Origin: Trichomonas vaginalis G3 | Taxonomy: Eukaryota; Parabasalia; Trichomonadida; Trichomonadidae | Reading direction: 5' to 3' | Length of the DNA stretch: 64,000 nt | Assembly: GCF_026262505.1 (NCBI RefSeq) | Contig: NC_067205.1 | Coordinates: 21,077,645-21,141,644 of the forward strand | Part shown: one piece after another, positions 53,257-64,000 of the stretch | How the letters are laid out: each line of letters opens with the position of its first letter | Position numbering within the stretch: position 1 is the first letter of the stretch | Translations under genes and position numbers: made by a program | Notes under the pieces: model-generated | What the model was told of the DNA's origin: nothing | Databases searched by the model: none | The model's input: only the letters and a program-made list of their open reading frames with translations

Positions 53257-53743
53257 GGTCATTTACGTTCATTACGAAGAAGTCATGACAAAACCTATAC
53301 GAAGAAATCATGACAAAACATTTACGATGAAGAAGTCATGACAAAGCATATACGATGAAGTTTCGACAAATCATTTACGTTCATGTTTGACAAAGCATAT
53401 ACGATGAAATCATGACAAAACATTTACGATGAAATCATGACAAAACATTTACGAAGAAATCATGACAAAACATTTACGATGAAGTCATGACAAAACATAT
53501 ACGAAGAAGTTTCGACAAAACATGTACGATGAAATCATGACAAAACATATACGATGAAGTTTTGACAAAACATATACGAAGAAGTCATGACAAAACATAA
53601 ACGAAGAAGTCATGACAAAACATAAACGAAGAAATCATGACAAAACATAAACGAAGAAATCATGACAAAACATTTACGATGAAGAAGTCATGACAAAGCA
53701 TAAACGAAGAAATCATGACAAATCATTTACGTTCATTACGATG
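53257..53743 (+). repeat. C' segment, unit 10
   Basis: Clean pre-A segment matching unit 8. Confidence 0.86.
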
Positions 53744-55915
53744 AAGAAATCATGACAAAACATGTACGTTCATGTTTGACAAAGCATATACGATGAAGTT
53801 TTGACAAAACATTTACGATGAAGTCTTGACAAATCATATACGAAGAAGTCATGACAAAACATTTACGAAGAAGTCTTGACAAATCATTTACGAAGAAGTC
53901 TTGACACGAAGTGAAGATTTGCACTTCGTCAAAAAAGTGAAGGTTCGACAAAATTTACGTTCATGTTTGACAAAACATATACGTTCATGTTTGACAAAGC
54001 ATATACGATGAAGTTTTGACACGAAGTGAAGATTTGCACTTCGTCAAAAAAGTGAAGGTTCGACAAAACATTTACGTTCATGTTTGACAAAGCATATACG
54101 ATGAAGTTTCGACAAAACATATACGTTCATGTTTGACAAAGCATATACGATGAAGTTTTGACACGAAGTGAAGATTTGCACTTCGTCAAAAAAGTGAAGG
54201 TTCGACAAAACATTTACGTTCATGTTTGACAAAGCATATACGATGAAGTTTTGACACGAAGTGAAGATTTGCACTTCGTCAAAAAAGTGAAGGTTCGACA
54301 AAACATTTACGTTCATGTTTGACAAAACATATACGTTCATGTTTGACAAAGCATATACGATGAAGTTTTGACAAAACATTTACGAAGAAGTCTTGACAAA
54401 TCATTTACGAAGAAGTCTTGACACGAAGTGAAGATTTGCACTTCGTCAAAAAAGTGAAGGTTCGACAAAACATTTACGTTCATGTTTGACAAAGCATATA
54501 CGATGAAGTTTTGACACGAAGTGAAGATTTGCACTTCGTCAAAAAAGTGAAGGTTCGACAAAACATTTACGTTCATGTTTGACAAAGCATATACGATGAA
54601 GTTTTGACACGAAGTGAAGATTTGCACTTCGTCAAAAAAGTGAAGGTTCGACAAAACATTTACGTTCATGTTTGACAAAGCATATACGATGAAGTTTCGA
54701 CAAAACATATACGTTCATGTTTGACAAAGCATATACGATGAAGTTTTGACACGAAGTGAAGATTTGCACTTCGTCAAAAAAGTGAAGGTTCGACAAAACA
54801 TATACGTTCATGTTTGACAAAGCATATACGATGAAGTTTTGACAAAACATTTACGATGAAGTCTTGACAAATCATATACGAAGAAGTCATGACAAAACAT
54901 TTACGAAGAAGTCTTGACAAATCATTTACGAAGAAGTCTTGACACGAAGTGAAGATTTGCACTTCGTCAAAAAAGTGAAGGTTCGACAAAAATTTACGTT
55001 CATGTTTGACAAAACATATACGTTCATGTTTGACAAAGCATATACGATGAAGTTTTGACACGAAGTGAAGATTTGCACTTCGTCAAAAAAGTGAAGGTTC
55101 GACAAAACATTTACGTTAATGTTTGACAAAGCATATACGATGAAGTTTTGACACGAAGTGAAGATTTGCACTTCGTCAAAAAAGTGAAGGTTCGACAAAA
55201 CATTTACGTTCATGTTTGACAAAGCATATACGATGAAGTTTCGACAAACATATACGTTCATGTTTGACAAAGCATATACGATGAAGTTTCGACAAAAACA
55301 TATACGTTCATGTTTGACAAAGCATATACGATGAAGTTTTGACAAAACATTTACGATGAAGTCTTGACAAATCATATACGAAGAAGTCATGACAAAACAT
55401 TTACGAAGAAGTCTTGACAAATCATTTACGAAGAAGTCTTGACACGAAGTGAAGATTTGCACTTCGTCAAAAAGTGAAGGTTCGACAAAACATTTACGTT
55501 CATGTTTGACAAAACATATACGTTCATGTTTGACAAAGCATATACGATGAAGTTTTGACACGAAGTGAAGATTTGCACTTCGTCAAAAAAGTGAAGGTTC
55601 GACAAAACATTTACGTTCATGTTTGACAAAGCATATACGATGAAGTTTCGACAAAACATATACGTTCATGTTTGACAAAGCATATACGATGAAGTTTTGA
55701 CAAAACATTTACGATGAAGTCATGACAAAACATTTACGAAGAAGTCTTGACAAAATCATTTACGAAGAAGTCTTGACAAAACATATACGATGAAGTTTTG
55801 ACACGAAGTGAAGATTTGCACTTCGTCAAAAAAAGTGAAGGTTCGACAAAACATATACGTTCATGTTTGACAAAGCATATACGAAGAAGTCTTGACAAAA
55901 CATATTCGAAGAAGT
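53744..55915 (+). repeat. A block, unit 10
   Basis: Counterpart of the unit 8 A block. Only one TTAATG mark (near 55119) is seen, so the two super-repeat copies are not base-identical. Confidence 0.93.
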
Positions 55916-56077
55916 CATGACAAAACATATACGCTCATGTTTGACAAAACATATACGAAGAAATCATGACAAAACATTTACGCTCATTACGATGAAGAAG
56001 TCATGAAAATTCATGAGGTGAGAAAAGAGGTGAGAAAAGAGGTGAGATCTCACCTCTTCACCTAAACATTATTTTTG

Positions 56078-57055
56078 GGTCATTTACGTTCATTACGAAG
56101 AAGTCATGACAAAACCTATACGAAGAAATCATGACAAAACATTTACGATGAAGAAGTCATGACAAAGCATATACGATGAAGTTTCGACAAATCATTTACG
56201 TTCATGTTTGACAAAGCATATACGATGAAATCATGACAAAACATATACGAAGAAGTTTCGACAAAACATGTACGATGAAATCATGACAAAACATATACGA
56301 TGAAGTTTTGACAAAACATATACGAAGAAGTCATGACAAAACATAAACGAAGAAGTCATGACAAAACATTTACGATGAAGAAGTCATGACAAAACATAAA
56401 CGAAGAAATCATGACAAAACATTTACGATGAAGAAGTCATGACAAAGCATAAACGAAGAAATCATGACAAATCATTTACGTTCATTACGATGAAGAAGTC
56501 ATGACAAAACATGTACGTTCATGTTTGACAAAACATTTACGATGAAGAAATCATGACAAAACATAAACGAAGAAATCATGACAAATCATTTACATTCATT
56601 ACGATGAAGAAGTCATGACAAAACATGTACGTTCATGTTTGACAAAACATTTACGATGAAGTTTCGACAAAACATTTACACTCATTACGATGAAGAAGTC
56701 ATGACAAATCATTTACGTTCATTACGATGAAGAAGTCTTGACAAAACATTTACGCTCATGTTTGACAAAACATTTACACTCATTACGATGAAGAAGTCAT
56801 GACAAAACATATACGCTCATGTTTGACAAAACATATACGCTCATTACGATGAAGAAATCATGACAAAACATTTACGATGAAGTAGTGACAAAACATATAC
56901 GATGAAGAAGTCTTGACAAAACATTTACGCTCATGTTTGACAAAGCATATACGTTCATTACGATGAAGAAGTCATGACAAAGCATATACGATGAAATCAT
57001 GACAAAACATAAACGAAGAAATCATGACAAAACATTTCCGATGAAGAAATCATGA
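56078..57055 (+). repeat. C block, unit 10
   Basis: Variant without the 38 bp segment; two ATACGCTC copies. Confidence 0.9.
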
Positions 57056-57805
57056 AAATTCAATGAGGTGAGAAAAGAGGTGAGATCTCACCTCTTCACC
57101 TAAACATTATTTTTGGGTCATTTACGCTCATTACGAAGAAATCATGACAAAACATATACGAAGAAATCATGACAAAATATAAACGTTCATTCCGATGAAG
57201 AAATCATGAAAATTCAATGAGGTGAGAAAAGAGGTGAGATCTCACCTCTTCACCTAAAATATATTTTTGTCTGATTTACGCTCATTACGATGAAGAAATC
57301 ATGACAAAACATTTACGAAGAAGAAATCATGACAAAGCATATACGCTCATTACGATGAAGAAATCATGACAAAACATTTACGATGAAGAAGTCTTGACAA
57401 AGCATATACGTTCATGTTTGACACATTATTTACACTCATTACGATGAAGAAATCATGACAAAAATATACAATGAAGAAATCATGAGATTAGAAATGAGAT
57501 TAGAAATGAGGTTAGATCTAACCATCTACCCTAAACATTATTTTTAGTCGTTTACGTTCATTACGATGAAGAAGTTTCGACACATTCATTTACGCTCATT
57601 ACGATAAAATCATCATGACAAAACATATACGTTCATTACGATGAAGAAATCATGAAAATTCAATGAGGTGAGAAAAGAGGTGAGATCTAACCATCTACCC
57701 TAAACATTATTTTTGGATCATTTACACTCATTCCGATGAAGAAGTTTCGACAAAACATTAACGATAAATCATCATGACAAAACATTAACGTTCATTACGA
57801 TGAAG
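57051..57805 (+). repeat. D block, unit 10
   Basis: Palindromes 57075-57096, 57229-57250 and 57510-57523 (TTAG type); chimera 57677-57692. Confidence 0.93.
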
Positions 57806-58001
57806 TGTTTCTGATGAAGTCATAACTGCCTTCCTCCTGTGTTGTTGTCTAAATGTCATGTTGTCTCATTTTTTCAGAGAAGTTAAATGACCTGGTAGCA
57901 CATGGTAACATGGTAGCACCTTCAGTTCTTCAAAAATAATTAATTATTGAATGACCTAAAAACCATTAATGAAAAACATTATTTTTGGATCATTTACACT
58001 C
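57806..58001 (+). repeat. E module, unit 11
   Basis: Two 1-bp expansions relative to other copies (TGTTTCTG; GAAAAACATT). Linker palindrome 58117-58138. Confidence 0.9.
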
Positions 58002-58308
58002 ATTACGATGAAGAAGTTTCGACAAAACATTAACGTTCATTACGATGAAGAAGTTTTTGACAAAACATATACGTTCATTACGATGAAGAAATCATGAAAA
58101 TTCAATGAGGTGAGAAAAGAGGTGAGATCTCACCTCTTCACCTAAACATTATTTTTGGGTCATTTACGCTCATTACGATGAAGAAATCATGACAAAAACA
58201 TTTACGAAGAAGTTTTGACAAAACATATACGTTCATTACGATGAAGAAATCATGACAAAACATTTACGAAGAAGTTTTGACAAAACATATACGTTCATTA
58301 CGATGAAG

Positions 58309-58749
58309 TTTATTTCCTGCTGTGTTGTCAAAATGTCATGTTGTCACACTTTTTCAGAGAAGTTAAAATGACCGAGTGACACATGGTGACGTAGTGACAC
58401 CTTCAGTTCTTCAAAAATAAGTCATAACTGCCTTCCTCCTGTGTTGTTGTCTAAATGTCATGTTGTCTCATTTTTTCAGAGAAGTTAAATGACCGAGTGA
58501 CACATGGTGACGTAGTGACACCTTCAGTTCTTCAAAAATAAGTCATAACTGCCTTCCTCCTGTGTTGTTGTCAAAATGTCATGAGTTAAATTACCTGGTG
58601 ACCGAGTGACACCTTCAGTTCTTCAAAAATAAGTCATAACTGCCTTCCTCCTGTGTTGTTGTCTAAATGTCATGTTGTCTCATTTTTTCAGAGAAGTTAA
58701 ATGACCTGGTGACACATGGTGACGTAAGTGACACCTTCAGTTCTTCAAA
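58309..58749 (+). repeat. F array, unit 11 (four copies)
   Basis: Four-copy allele with two 1-bp insertions (TTAAAATGACC; GACGTAAGTG). Confidence 0.92.
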
Positions 58750-58952
58750 AATAATTAATTATTGAATAACCTGAAACCATGAACGTAAACATTATTTTTG
58801 GATCATTTACGCTCATTACGATGAAGTTTTGACACGAAGTGAAGAATTGCACTTCGTCAAAAAAGTGAAGGTTCCCGACGGTTTCAAACCGCCATACTTT
58901 ACATTTTGTACAAAAATATTGTGAGTAAATGAACTCATTATTTTTTGCATCA
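58750..58952 (+). repeat. G module, unit 11
   Basis: Full-length copy; followed by a duplicated CTCG (58996-59000) and palindrome 59052-59073. Confidence 0.9.
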
Positions 58953-59092
58953 TGACAAAAACATATACGAAGAAATCATGACAAAACATTTACGCTCGCT
59001 CATTACGATGAAGAAGTCATGAAAATTCATGAGGTGAGAAAAGAGGTGGAAAAGAGGTGAGATCTCACCTCTTCACCTAAACATTATTTTTG

Positions 59093-59581
59093 GGTCATTT
59101 ACGTTCATTACGAAGAAATCATGACAAAACCTATACGAAGAAATCATGACAAAACATTTACGATGAAGAAGTCATGACAAAGCATATACGATGAAGTTTC
59201 GACAAATCATTTACGTTCATGTTTGACAAAGCATATACGATGAAATCATGACAAAACATTTACGATGAAATCATGACAAAACATTTACGAAGAAATCATG
59301 ACAAAACATTTACGATGAAGTTCATGACAAAACATATACGAAGAAGTTTCGACAAAACATTTACGATGAAATCATGACAAAACATATACGATGAAGTTTT
59401 GACAAAACATATACGAAGAAGTCATGACAAAACATATACGAAGAAGTCATGACAAAACATAAACGAAGAAATCATGACAAAACATAAACGAAGAAATCAT
59501 GACAAACATTTACGATGAAGAAGTCATGACAAAGCATAAACGAAGAAATCATGACAAATCATTTACGTTCATTACATGAAG
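59093..59581 (+). repeat. C' segment, unit 11
   Basis: Mostly clean; errors become frequent only after it. Confidence 0.85.
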
Positions 59582-61745
59582 AAATCATGACAAAACATGT
59601 ACGTTCATGTTTGACAAAGCATATACGATGAAGTTTTGACAAACAATTTACGATGAAGTCTTGACAAATCATATACGAAGAAGTCATGACAAAACATTTA
59701 CGAAGAAGTCTTGACAAATCATTTACGAAGAAGTCTTGACACGAAGTGAAGATTTGCACTTCGTCAAAAAAGTGAAGGTTCGACAAAACATTTACGTTCA
59801 TGTTTGACAAAGCATATACGATGAAGTTTTGACACGAAGTGAAGATTTGCACTTCGTCAAAAAAGTGAAGGTTCGACAAAACATTTACGTTCATGTTTGA
59901 CAAAGCATATACGATGAAGTTTCGACAAACATATACGTTCATGTTTGACAAAGCATATACGATGAAGTTTTGACACGAATGAAGATTTGCCATTCGTAAA
60001 AAGTGAAGGTTCGACAAAACATTTACGTTCATGTTTTGACAAAGCATATACGATGAAGTTTTGACACGAAGTGAAGATTTGCACTTCGTCAAAAAAGTGA
60101 AGGTTTCGACAAAACATTTACGTTCTAGTTTGACAAAACATATAACGTTCATGTTTGACAAAGCATATACGATGAAGTTTTGACAAAACATTTACGAAAG
60201 AAGTCTTGACAAATCATTTACGAAGAAGTCTTGACACGAAGTGAAGATTTGCACATTCGTCAAAAAGTGAAGGTTCGACAAAACATTTAACGTTCATGTT
60301 TGACAAAGCATATACGATGAAGTCTTGACACGAAGTGAAGATTTGGCACTTCGTCAAAAAAGTGAAGGTTCGACAAAACATTTACGTTATATGTTTGACA
60401 AAGCATATACGATGAAGTTTTTGACACGAAGTGAAGATTTGGCACTTCGTCAAAAAAGTGAAGGTTCGACAAAACATTTACGTTCATGTTTTGACAAAGC
60501 ATTACGGATGAAGTTTCGACAAACATATAACGTTCATGTTTGACAAAGCATATACGCATGAAGTTTTGACACCGAAGTGAAGATTTGCACTTCGTCAAAA
60601 AAAGTGAAGGTTGACAAAACATATACGTTCATGTTTGACAAAGCATATACGATGAAAGTTTTGACAAAAACATTTACGATGAAGTCTTGACAATCATATA
60701 CGAAGAAGTCATGACAAACATTTAGAAGAAGTCTTGACAAATCATTTACAAAGAAGTCTTGACACGAATGGAAGATTTGCACTTCGTCAAAAAGTGAAAG
60801 GTTCGACAAAACATTTACGTTCATGTTTTGACAAAACATATACGTTCATGTTTGACAAAGCATAATACGATGAAGTTTTGACACGAAGTGAAGATTTGCA
60901 CTTCGTCAAAAAAGTGAAGGTTCGAAAAACATTTACGTTAATGTTTGACAAAGCATATACGATGAAGTTTTGGACACGAAGTGAAGATTTGCACTTCGTC
61001 AAAAAAGTGAAGGTTCGACAAAACATTTACGTTCATGTTTGACAAAGCATATACGATGAAGTTTCGACCAAAACATATACGTTCATGTTTGACAAGCATA
61101 TACGATGAAGTTTCGACAAAAACATATACGTTCATGTTTGACAGCATATACGAATGAAGTTTTGACAAAACATTTACGATGAAGTCTTGACAAATCATAT
61201 ACGAAGAAGTCATGACAAAACATTTACGAAGAAGTCTTGACAAAATATTACGAAGAGTCTTGACACGAAAGTGAAGATTTGCACTTCGTCAAAAAGTGAA
61301 GGTTCGACAAAACATTTACGTTCATGTTTGACAAAACATATACGTTCATGTTTGACAAAGCATATACGATGAAGTTTTGACAAGAAGTGCAAGATTTGCA
61401 CTTGTCAAAAAGTGAAGGTTCGACAAAACATTTTACGTTCATGTTTGACAAAGCATAGTACGATGAAAGTTTCGACAAAACATATACGTTCATGTTTTGA
61501 CAAAGCATATACGATGAAGTTTTGACAAACATTTACGATGAAGTCATGACAAAACATTTCAAGCAGTCTTGACAATCATTTAGAAGAAGTCTTGACAAAA
61601 CATATACGATGAAGTTTTGACAGCGAAGTGGAAGATTTGCACTTCGTCAAAAAAGTGAAGGTTCGACAAAACATATACGTTCAATGTTTGACAAAGCATA
61701 TACGAAGAAGTTTGACAAAACATAATTCGAAGAAGTTATGCAAAA
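59582..61745 (+). repeat. A block, unit 11 (noisy)
   Basis: The block order can be followed, but from about 59.9 kb many monomers have an extra or missing base (for example CATAATACG, GGCACTTCG, CATTACGGATG). No other A block is disturbed over such a length. Confidence 0.88.
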
Positions 61746-61899
61746 ACATATACGCTCATGTTTGACAAAACATATACGAAGAAATCAATGACAAAACATT
61801 TACGCTCATTACGATGAAGAAGTCATGAAAATTATGAGGTTGAGAAAAGAGGTGAGAAAAGAGGTGAGATCTCACCTCTTCACCTAAACTTATATTTTT

Positions 61900-62775
61900 G
61901 GGTATTTCACGTTCATTACGAAAGAAGTCATGATAAAACTATATACGAAGAAATCATATGACAAAACATTTACGATGAAGAAGTCATGAAAAGCATATAC
62001 GATGAAGTTTCCGACAAATCATTTTACGTTCATGTTTGACAAAGCATATACGATGAAATATCATGAAAAAACATATACGAAGAAGTTTCGACAAAACAAT
62101 GTACGATGAAATCATGACAAAACTATACGATGAAGTTTTGACAAAACATTACGAAGAAGTCATGACAAAACATAAACGAAGAAGTCATGACAAAAATTTA
62201 CGATGAAGAAGTCAGATACAAACATAAACGAGAAATCAATGACAAAAAAAAAACATTTACGATGAAAGGAAGTCATGACAAAGCATAAACGAAGAAAATC
62301 ATGACAAATCATTTACGGTTCATTACGATGAAGAAGTCATGAACAAAACATGTACGTTCATGTTTGACAAAACATTTACGATGAAGAAATCATGACAAAA
62401 CATAAACGAAGAAATCAATGACAAATCATTTACATTCATTAGATGAAGAAGTCATGACAAAACATGTACGTTCATGTTTGACAAAACATTTACGATGAAG
62501 TTTCGACAAAACATTTACACTATTCGATGAAGAAGTCATAGACAAATTCATTTACGTTCATTACGATGAAAGAAGTCTTGACTAAAAAATTTACGCTCAT
62601 GTTTGCAAAACATTTACACTCATTACGATGAAGAGTCATGACAAACATATACGCTCATGTTGACAAAACATATACGCTCATTACGATGAAGAAATCATGA
62701 AAAACATTTACGATGAAGTAGTGACAAAACATATACGATGAAGAAAGTCTTGACAAAACATTTAAGTCATGTTGA
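61900..62775 (+). repeat. C block, unit 11 (noisy, cut by gap)
   Basis: Variant without the 38 bp segment near 62610. Heavily indel-ridden (for example an AC plus nine-A run near 62240) and ends at the N run. Confidence 0.85.
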
Positions 62776-62875
62776 NNNNNNNNNNNNNNNNNNNNNNNNN
62801 NNNNNNNNNNNNNNNNNNNNNNNNNNNNNNNNNNNNNNNNNNNNNNNNNNNNNNNNNNNNNNNNNNNNNNNNNNN
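62776..62875. other. Assembly gap (100 N)
   Basis: Exactly 100 Ns, the usual placeholder for a gap of unknown length. The left flank ends at a C-block phase equivalent to about 56930 in unit 10. The right flank restarts at a phase equivalent to about 56612, so the two sides overlap by roughly 320 bp in phase without being the same copy. Confidence 0.99.
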
Positions 62876-63350
62876 ATGACAAAACATGTACGTTCATGTT
62901 TGACAAAACATTTACGATGAAGTTTCGACAAAACATTTACACTCATTACGATGAAGAAGTCATGACAAATCATTTACGTTCATTACGATGAAGAAGTCTT
63001 GACAAAACATTTACGCTCATGTTTGACAAAACATTTACACTCATTACGATGAAGAAGTCTTGACAAAGCATATACGTTCATTACGATGAAGAAGTCATGA
63101 CAAAACATATACGCTCATGTTTGACAAAACATATACGCTCATTACGATGAAGAAATCATGACAAAACATTTACGATGAAGTAGTGACAAAACATATACGA
63201 TGAAGAAGTCTTGACAAAACATTTACGCTCATGTTTGACAAAGCATATACGTTCATTACGATGAAGAAGTCATGACAAAGCATATACGATGAAATCATGA
63301 CAAAACATAAACGAAGAAATCATGACAAAACATTTCCGATGAAGAAATCA
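62876..63350 (+). repeat. C block, unit 12
   Basis: Clean sequence; contains the 38 bp segment that the left side of the gap lacks. Confidence 0.9.
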
Positions 63351-64000
63351 TGAAAATTCAATGAGGTGAGAAAAGAGGTGAGATCTCACCTCTTCACCTA
63401 AACATTATTTTTGGGTCATTTACGCTCATTACGAAGAAATCATGACAAAACATATACGAAGAAATCATGACAAAATATAAACGTTCATTCCGATGAAGAA
63501 ATCATGAAAATTCAATGAGGTGAGAAAAGAGGTGAGATCTCACCTCTTCACCTAAAATATATTTTTGTCTGATTTACGCTCATTACGATGAAGAAATCAT
63601 GACAAAACATTTACGAAGAAGAAATCATGACAAAGCATATACGCTCATTACGATGAAGAAATCATGACAAAACATTTACGATGAAGAAGTCTTGACAAAG
63701 CATATACGTTCATGTTTGACACATTCATTTACACTCATTACGATGAAGAAATCATGACAAAACATATACAATGAAGAAATCATGAGATTAGAAATGAGAT
63801 TAGAAATGAGGTTAGATCTAACCATCTACCCTAAACATTATTTTTAGTCGTTTACGTTCATTACGATGAAGAAGTTTCGACACATTCATTTACGCTCATT
63901 ACGATAAAATCATCATGACAAAACATATACGTTCATTACGATGAAGAAATCATGAAAATTCAATGAGGTGAGAAAAGAGGTGAGATCTAACCATCTACCC
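63351..64000 (+). repeat. D block, unit 12 (cut by window end)
   Basis: Palindromes 63373-63394, 63537-63558 and 63810-63823 (TTAG type); chimera 63977-63992 at the window edge. Confidence 0.92.

Larger units (their letters stand above)
51804..57805 (+). repeat. HOR unit 10 (6002 bp, long type, two palindromes after G)
   Basis: Repeats the plan of unit 8, including the doubled palindrome after G (53053-53074, 53216-53237) and the same total length. It closes the second ~9.04 kb super-repeat. Confidence 0.86.
57806..62775 (+). repeat. HOR unit 11 (long type, truncated by gap)
   Basis: Order: E, linker, F (four copies), G, one palindrome (59052-59073), C' (59093-59581), A (59582-61745), palindrome 61859-61880, and C up to the N run. 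The alternating short/long pattern predicts a short unit here, so the super-repeat register breaks. From about 59.9 kb the sequence is full of 1-2 bp indels. Confidence 0.8.
1..64000 (+). repeat. Higher-order satellite array filling the whole window
   Basis: Monomers of 24-25 bp starting GACAAA(A/G/T)CAT and containing TACG run head to tail throughout, broken only by modules that themselves recur every 3-10 kb. No unique flanking DNA is reached at either end. Main tail types are ATGAAGTTTT/TTTC, AAGAAGTCTT/TCAT and TTCATGTTT. Orientation is constant over 64 kb. Nested HOR satellites are typical of eukaryotic centromeric or heterochromatic DNA; that location is an inference, since nothing here marks a centromere. 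I do not recognise the family or the host. Confidence 0.97.
62876..64000 (+). repeat. HOR unit 12 (partial, after gap)
   Basis: C (62876-63350) and D (63350-64000), ending inside the chimeric palindrome segment shortly before the next E would start. Its C block contains the extra AAAGCATATACGTTCATTAC segment found in units 1-3, 7 and 9, and the two-copy ATACGCTC stretch of units 7 and 9, so it most resembles the short unit type. Confidence 0.8.

Noticed and set aside
59900-62775. Unit 11 A and C blocks as an old, decayed satellite subfamily
   Set aside because: Differences are almost all 1-2 bp indels with few substitutions and stop at the gap, a pattern of sequencing error and not of age.
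1-64000. LTR retroelements, Polintons, rRNA, tRNA or host genes
   Set aside because: No stretch longer than ~250 bp lies outside the repeat family, no reverse transcriptase, integrase, capsid or RNA-gene signature was seen on either strand.

Overview
The window is a single tandem-repeat (satellite) array with no supportable protein-coding or RNA gene. Nearly every base belongs to an AT-rich family of ~24-25 bp monomers of the form GACAAA(A/G/T)CAT(A/T)TACG plus a variable tail (ATGAAG.., AAGAAG.. or TTCATG..). All repeats face the same way and I saw no inverted segment. The nested repeats, the MITE-like insert and the lack of genes point to eukaryotic heterochromatin (pericentromeric, centromeric or another satellite block). 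The species cannot be told from the sequence. The 100-N gap and local bursts of 1-bp indels suggest a long-read assembly with imperfect polishing.

The array is a hierarchy. (1) 24-25 bp monomers. (2) In the 'A' blocks, a 44 bp hairpin-bearing element plus a 24-mer and a 25-mer form a 93 bp sub-repeat. (3) 'C' blocks are hairpin-poor, diverged monomers. (4) 'D' and 'B' segments carry palindromes centred on AGATCT. (5) Three non-monomeric modules occur: E (~194 bp, one per unit), F (a short array of ~91-121 bp repeats) and G (~203 bp with unique sequence). (6) These blocks form higher-order units. Taking the start of E as the boundary, units begin at 6971, 12985, 22777, 28542, 34143, 39725, 42768, 48770, 51804 and 57806. 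Lengths are 6014, 9792, 5765, 5601, 5582, 3043, 6002, 3034 and 6002 bp. (7) From 39725 a short unit without A (~3.04 kb) alternates with a long unit with A (~6.00 kb), giving two successive ~9.04 kb super-repeats (39725-48769 and 48770-57805).

Long units generally run E, palindrome linker, F, G, palindrome, C', A, palindrome, C, D. Units 1-3 also carry a ~248 bp insert with perfect 27 bp terminal inverted repeats (4533-4780, 10547-10793, 20313-20559) in the same satellite context, so one insertion was later copied by array growth. Unit 3 (9.79 kb) contains three A blocks and looks like a fusion of two unit lineages. Unit 2 lacks F and G and passes directly from E into A near 7221.

A 100-N gap (62776-62875) interrupts unit 11. 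Sequence before it (about 59.9-62.8 kb) is unusually indel-rich. Sequence after it restarts ~320 bp earlier in the unit and carries a different C-block variant, so at least part of a unit is missing. Long open frames on the minus strand come from the 93 bp period (31 codons) and are not genes.
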